DNA from: Osedax fenrisi
Taxonomy: Eukaryota > Annelida > Polychaeta > Sabellida > Siboglinidae
Direction of reading: 5' to 3'
NCBI GenBank assembly: GCA_964019155.1
Contig: OZ025242.1
Span: forward strand, 68,607,040 to 68,671,039
Length of the DNA stretch: 64,000 nt
A program made the position numbers and the translations under genes. Position 1 is the first letter of the stretch, and every line of letters starts with the position of its first letter. This document shows positions 60,700-64,000 of this stretch, piece after piece. The notes under the pieces were generated by a model that made no database searches, was not told the origin of the DNA, and worked only from the letters and a program-made list of their open reading frames with translations.

Positions 60700-61590
60700 T
60701 ATTCACAAACATATACTTTTTATTTACTATTTAAAATCTGTTTTTAACTAACATTTTAATTGTATTTTTAATTTACCCATAATATTACCAAATCCCTGGG
60801 CCCAAAGTATGGTATTATTGTATAGGAGTATTTATTTGAAAATATTTGAAAATATAATACGCAGACTCTACACACACATGTTAATTCTCATAAATCTTTT
60901 AATAGATATTTTTGCCAAGCATATATACATATTATTGTTTAGATCGAAGCCATAATTACAAGTGTCTGGTAATTGTAATCTACCCTCTATGTTAGATGAT
61001 ACTCTACACAAATATGATGCTTCTATTTCTTTGACGTTTAATTTCCTAGAATATTATTAAATAATTCATTCTAACATTCAACTAAGAAAACACATTTCAA
61101 AAGTGTATAGAGATCTATTTGATGAAGTTTTGCCTATATTATTCAAATATTTCCCAAAGTAGTCCTACCACTGCATTGAATGTTCATTTATTAATGATAT
61201 ATCCAATATATCATTATATCAATATATCATATATCCTCACGGAGTTGCAACGCATAGCAACCAAATTTAAAGTCGTATAAATTTAACGCGTTATTTCTAC
61301 AAATTAAAAAAAAATTAAATTTCTTTAAATCTAATTAATGTCGGTAACATTCGGATAACTAGTTCTCTATATTATACGGAATTACTTTCAATATTTACGT
61401 AGTCATTTCAGTAAAGGATATGTTTTAAAATCGATTTCGAAAATAAGAAAATTGAAACAACACAACTCTAATTTATTTAGTAAACAAGAAAAATCGAATT
61501 CGGCAATTGTTCAATTTAAAATCATAGGGAAACAGTTTGTTAAAAATATATATAATTTCTAAAACTATATAATTGTAATATATTTATTAG
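60700..61590. other. AT-rich noncoding stretch
   Basis: No feature recognised. The distal part may be the 5' untranslated region of the LINE that follows. Confidence 0.35.
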
Positions 61591-61596
61591 TTAACA

Positions 61597-63785
61597 ATGG
61601 ATTGTAGTACATGTAATTTAGAAATTAATAACGAAATTATATAATATGTTCATGTGGTAATAAATACCATTATAAATGCTTAATAAAGCAAAAATTATGA
61701 AAACAAATTGATCTAATAAATCACCTCCAAAATATGCTATTCAGTTATTTAGATCACAAAATTTTACATTTAAATGTAATACATGTATAATTAATAATAA
61801 TGATAATACACCAATAAATCTACCTATTTTAAATAACACATTACCATCGTCTACTATTATTGATAATAGTAATATTAATAATTTAATAAATATCACAAAA
61901 ACAAAATTAAATATGTTATTATCAAAAATCACTGAAATAAGTGATATGATTGTTGTTAAAAAATCATATGCTAATGTAACCGCTAATTTAACCTCTACTG
62001 TAACCACTTCTGATACCTTTACTGACAATTTGGTAAAATCAGTAAATATTATTAAAAATAATATAGATAGGAATAATGAAATAATTATTCACAATATAAA
62101 TATTCCTAATAATGATAAAACTAATTTCTTTAAATACTTAGTAAATATTATTTATAAAACAGTAGATATTAATAAATCGTGTGTATTATCAATAGTTCAA
62201 TTATCATTTAATAAATTAAAATTAATTTTAGATAATGTGGTCTCAAAAAAATTAGTTTATCAAATGTTAACCGATTATGTAGATTACGAGATCTTCAAAA
62301 TTCATTCATTAGAACATATCTAGATGAAATATCACTAGAACGTCATCAGATATTATACCATGTAGTTAAAAATAAATAAATTAAAAGTAAAAAAATTATC
62401 AAATGTATTTATAATTCTAGAAGTAGTTCCTATGAACTAAGATATATTATAAATAATAAAATTGACTGGAATATGTCAATTGGTGAATATAATTTTAGTG
62501 TATGGAAATTGTCATATATTACTTATAAATATTCCATTATTAATCAAAATAAAAATAAAACTACAGGTTCTAGATGACTAACCGGCAATAAAGATGAAAA
62601 TATTAAAAATAACAATTTAAATATATATTATGCAAATGCTCGTAGTATTAGAAATAAAATGAATTTTTTGGAATTTTTACTTTCATCTAATAAATATGAC
62701 ATTATATGTTTAATTGAAACATTCTTAACAGTAGATGATAGTGATTCTCTATATTTAATCGGTGGAAAAAATTATATACTATTTAGATACGATAAATTAA
62801 TTCATATATGGATAATTCCTCTATAGAGGAGGTGTTGAGATATTTTGTAAATCTAGTTTATGTCCTGTAGGATGTCCCCTAAGAAATTTTATTTCTCACA
62901 TAGATGTTCAATATATACATTTAAAAATTAATTCAAAAATTCCATTTAATATTAGGTTACCTATATGTGTTTATAGACCTCCAAATTGTAATGAAGTATC
63001 TCATGAACAGATATGTAAATTATTTGATATGACACAACACAAATATAATTCTTCTAAAATTATAGGAGATTTTAATTTACCAAATTTTAATTGGAAATAA
63101 TATACATTTCCTAGTTACCCAAAAAGTTACGCATTACTTTACGATTCGATTATTAAAAATTCATTTTCACAATTAATAAATAAGCCAACTCGTAATAATA
63201 ATATAATTGATTTACTTTTTACTAATGAAAAACAATTACTATATAATATAAATATTGGAGACTATTTCGGATTACATAAAAATATAAGTGACCACTATTA
63301 TGTTTCATTTAATGTAAATATTGAAAAATACCCATGTAGGTAAACAGATTCTTTAATCAAATAATTTTGATTTCAATAATGCTAATATATAATTGATTAA
63401 ATATCATCTTTCTAAATTTAATTAGTAATATTTAAATTCAAATGATTATATCGATCAAAAAGTAGAATATTTTAATAATGTTCTAAATACATTATTTATA
63501 TCACATATTCCTAATATAAATAATACAATAAAACAGGTAGGTTACTACTTCCGAAGAATATATTGAAATTGAAGAAGCAAGTAAACAATTTATTTCGAAA
63601 ATCTAAAACTAATTTACAATATAAATATAATTGGAAAGAAGCAACAAAATAATTATCCAAAGAATTAGAATCTTTAAATTTTAAGAGAGAGATTAATGCA
63701 ATTAATTAAAAAATTAAATTAAAGTTTTATAAATTTATGAAAAAAAGACAAAATTTAAAATCTGGAGAATCTCCTCTAATTGATA
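61597..63785 (+). pseudogene. CR1-like LINE: ORF1 with zinc finger, then endonuclease; degraded
   Basis: ORF1 starts MDCSTCNLEINNEII and, past a stop or shift, CSCGNKYHYKCL, the spacing of a PHD-type zinc finger. ORF1 continues open at 61913-62323 (ANVTANLTSTVTTSDTFT, NNIDRNNEIIIHNINIPNND). The ORF2 endonuclease begins near 62620 with YYANARSIRNKMNFLEFLLS and KYDIICLIETFLT (catalytic Glu). Later come IIGDFNLPNFNW, INKPTRNNNIIDLLFTNE and ISDHYYVSF (catalytic Asp-His), the APE-type signature. Many stops and shifts are present. No reverse transcriptase follows, because another element interrupts at about 63785. Confidence 0.8.
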
Positions 63786-63806
63786 TTACCTTGTTACCTT
63801 GGTCCC

Positions 63807-63998
63807 TTAGCCTGTTGAGCCGTGGGGGCGTGTCACGTTGAAACAAAAATTTCTCCACTTCTTCCGGTCATATACAATTTCATTTAGTTCATTGAAGCCT
63901 TTTCCGGTCCATTCTTTTATATTATCTATCCATTGTATTTTTGGACGTCCACGGGATCTTTTACCTTCGACATTACCCTGAAGGATTATCTTGGCAAG
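63807..63998 (-). CDS. LINE ORF2 C-terminus, partial at the window edge
   Basis: 63 intact codons to TAA at 63807-63809 on the minus strand: LAKIILQGNVEGKRSRGRPK, IQWIDNIKEWTGKGFNELNE, VYDRKKWRNFCFNVTRPHGS. The G-GKR-RGRP---W-D-I--WTG pattern is the classic C-terminus of a group of animal non-LTR reverse transcriptases. Its 3' end abuts the CR1-like relic, so it was inserted into that element. The remainder lies beyond the window. Confidence 0.82.
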   Translation of the reverse strand, partial: LAKIILQGNVEGKRSRGRPKIQWIDNIKEWTGKGFNELNEIVYDRKKWRNFCFNVTRPHGSTG

Positions 63999-64000
63999 TC

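Overview
This is nuclear DNA of a eukaryote, almost certainly an animal. It is extremely AT-rich and full of (TA)n arrays. It carries GT-AG introns, a secreted Gly-X-Y collagen-like gene, a tRNA-derived SINE family, LINE reverse transcriptases, hAT remnants and many TA-flanked inverted-repeat elements. The composition would suit a sponge, a cnidarian or another AT-rich invertebrate; nothing here fixes the species. Bacterial operons, ribosome binding sites and CRISPR arrays are absent.

Layout. 0.3-1.4 kb: four-exon collagen-like gene with one in-frame TGA. 2-11.4 kb: transposon field (TA-flanked elements, hAT relic, SINE, 5'-truncated but open LINE). 11.9-24.6 kb: one five-exon gene, assembled here from phase-0 exons, whose last exon holds a long array of nonapeptide repeats; its introns contain three SINEs and three TA-flanked elements. 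25-29 kb: GC-richer islands with minus-strand exon candidates, including a two-exon C-terminus at 27.2-28.2 kb. 29-41 kb: mostly AT-rich noncoding DNA with MITEs, a hAT C-terminus, a 1.1-kb minisatellite, a 620-bp fold-back and GC-rich hairpins. 41.6-43.9 kb: phase-matched minus-strand exons ending in a membrane segment. 44-49.3 kb: MITEs, a SINE relic, hairpins and a reverse transcriptase relic. 50.4-51.0 kb: a 568-bp (ACT)n array. 52-54.6 kb: a duplicated exon-like segment, another TA-flanked element and a cluster of E-box and nuclear-receptor-like sites. 56.3-58.3 kb: a hAT element with a perfect 8-bp target duplication. 59.7-64 kb: a MITE and three LINE relics, one running off the window.

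The most notable item is the set of TA-flanked element families that share one architecture: short terminal repeat plus a family-specific core of about 10 bp repeated at both ends and often in the centre. Each family has its own variant of the core. The mosaic repeat gene is the main host-gene find. Exon calls rest on open frames, splice-site consensus and phase agreement only; no alignment or transcript data were available.
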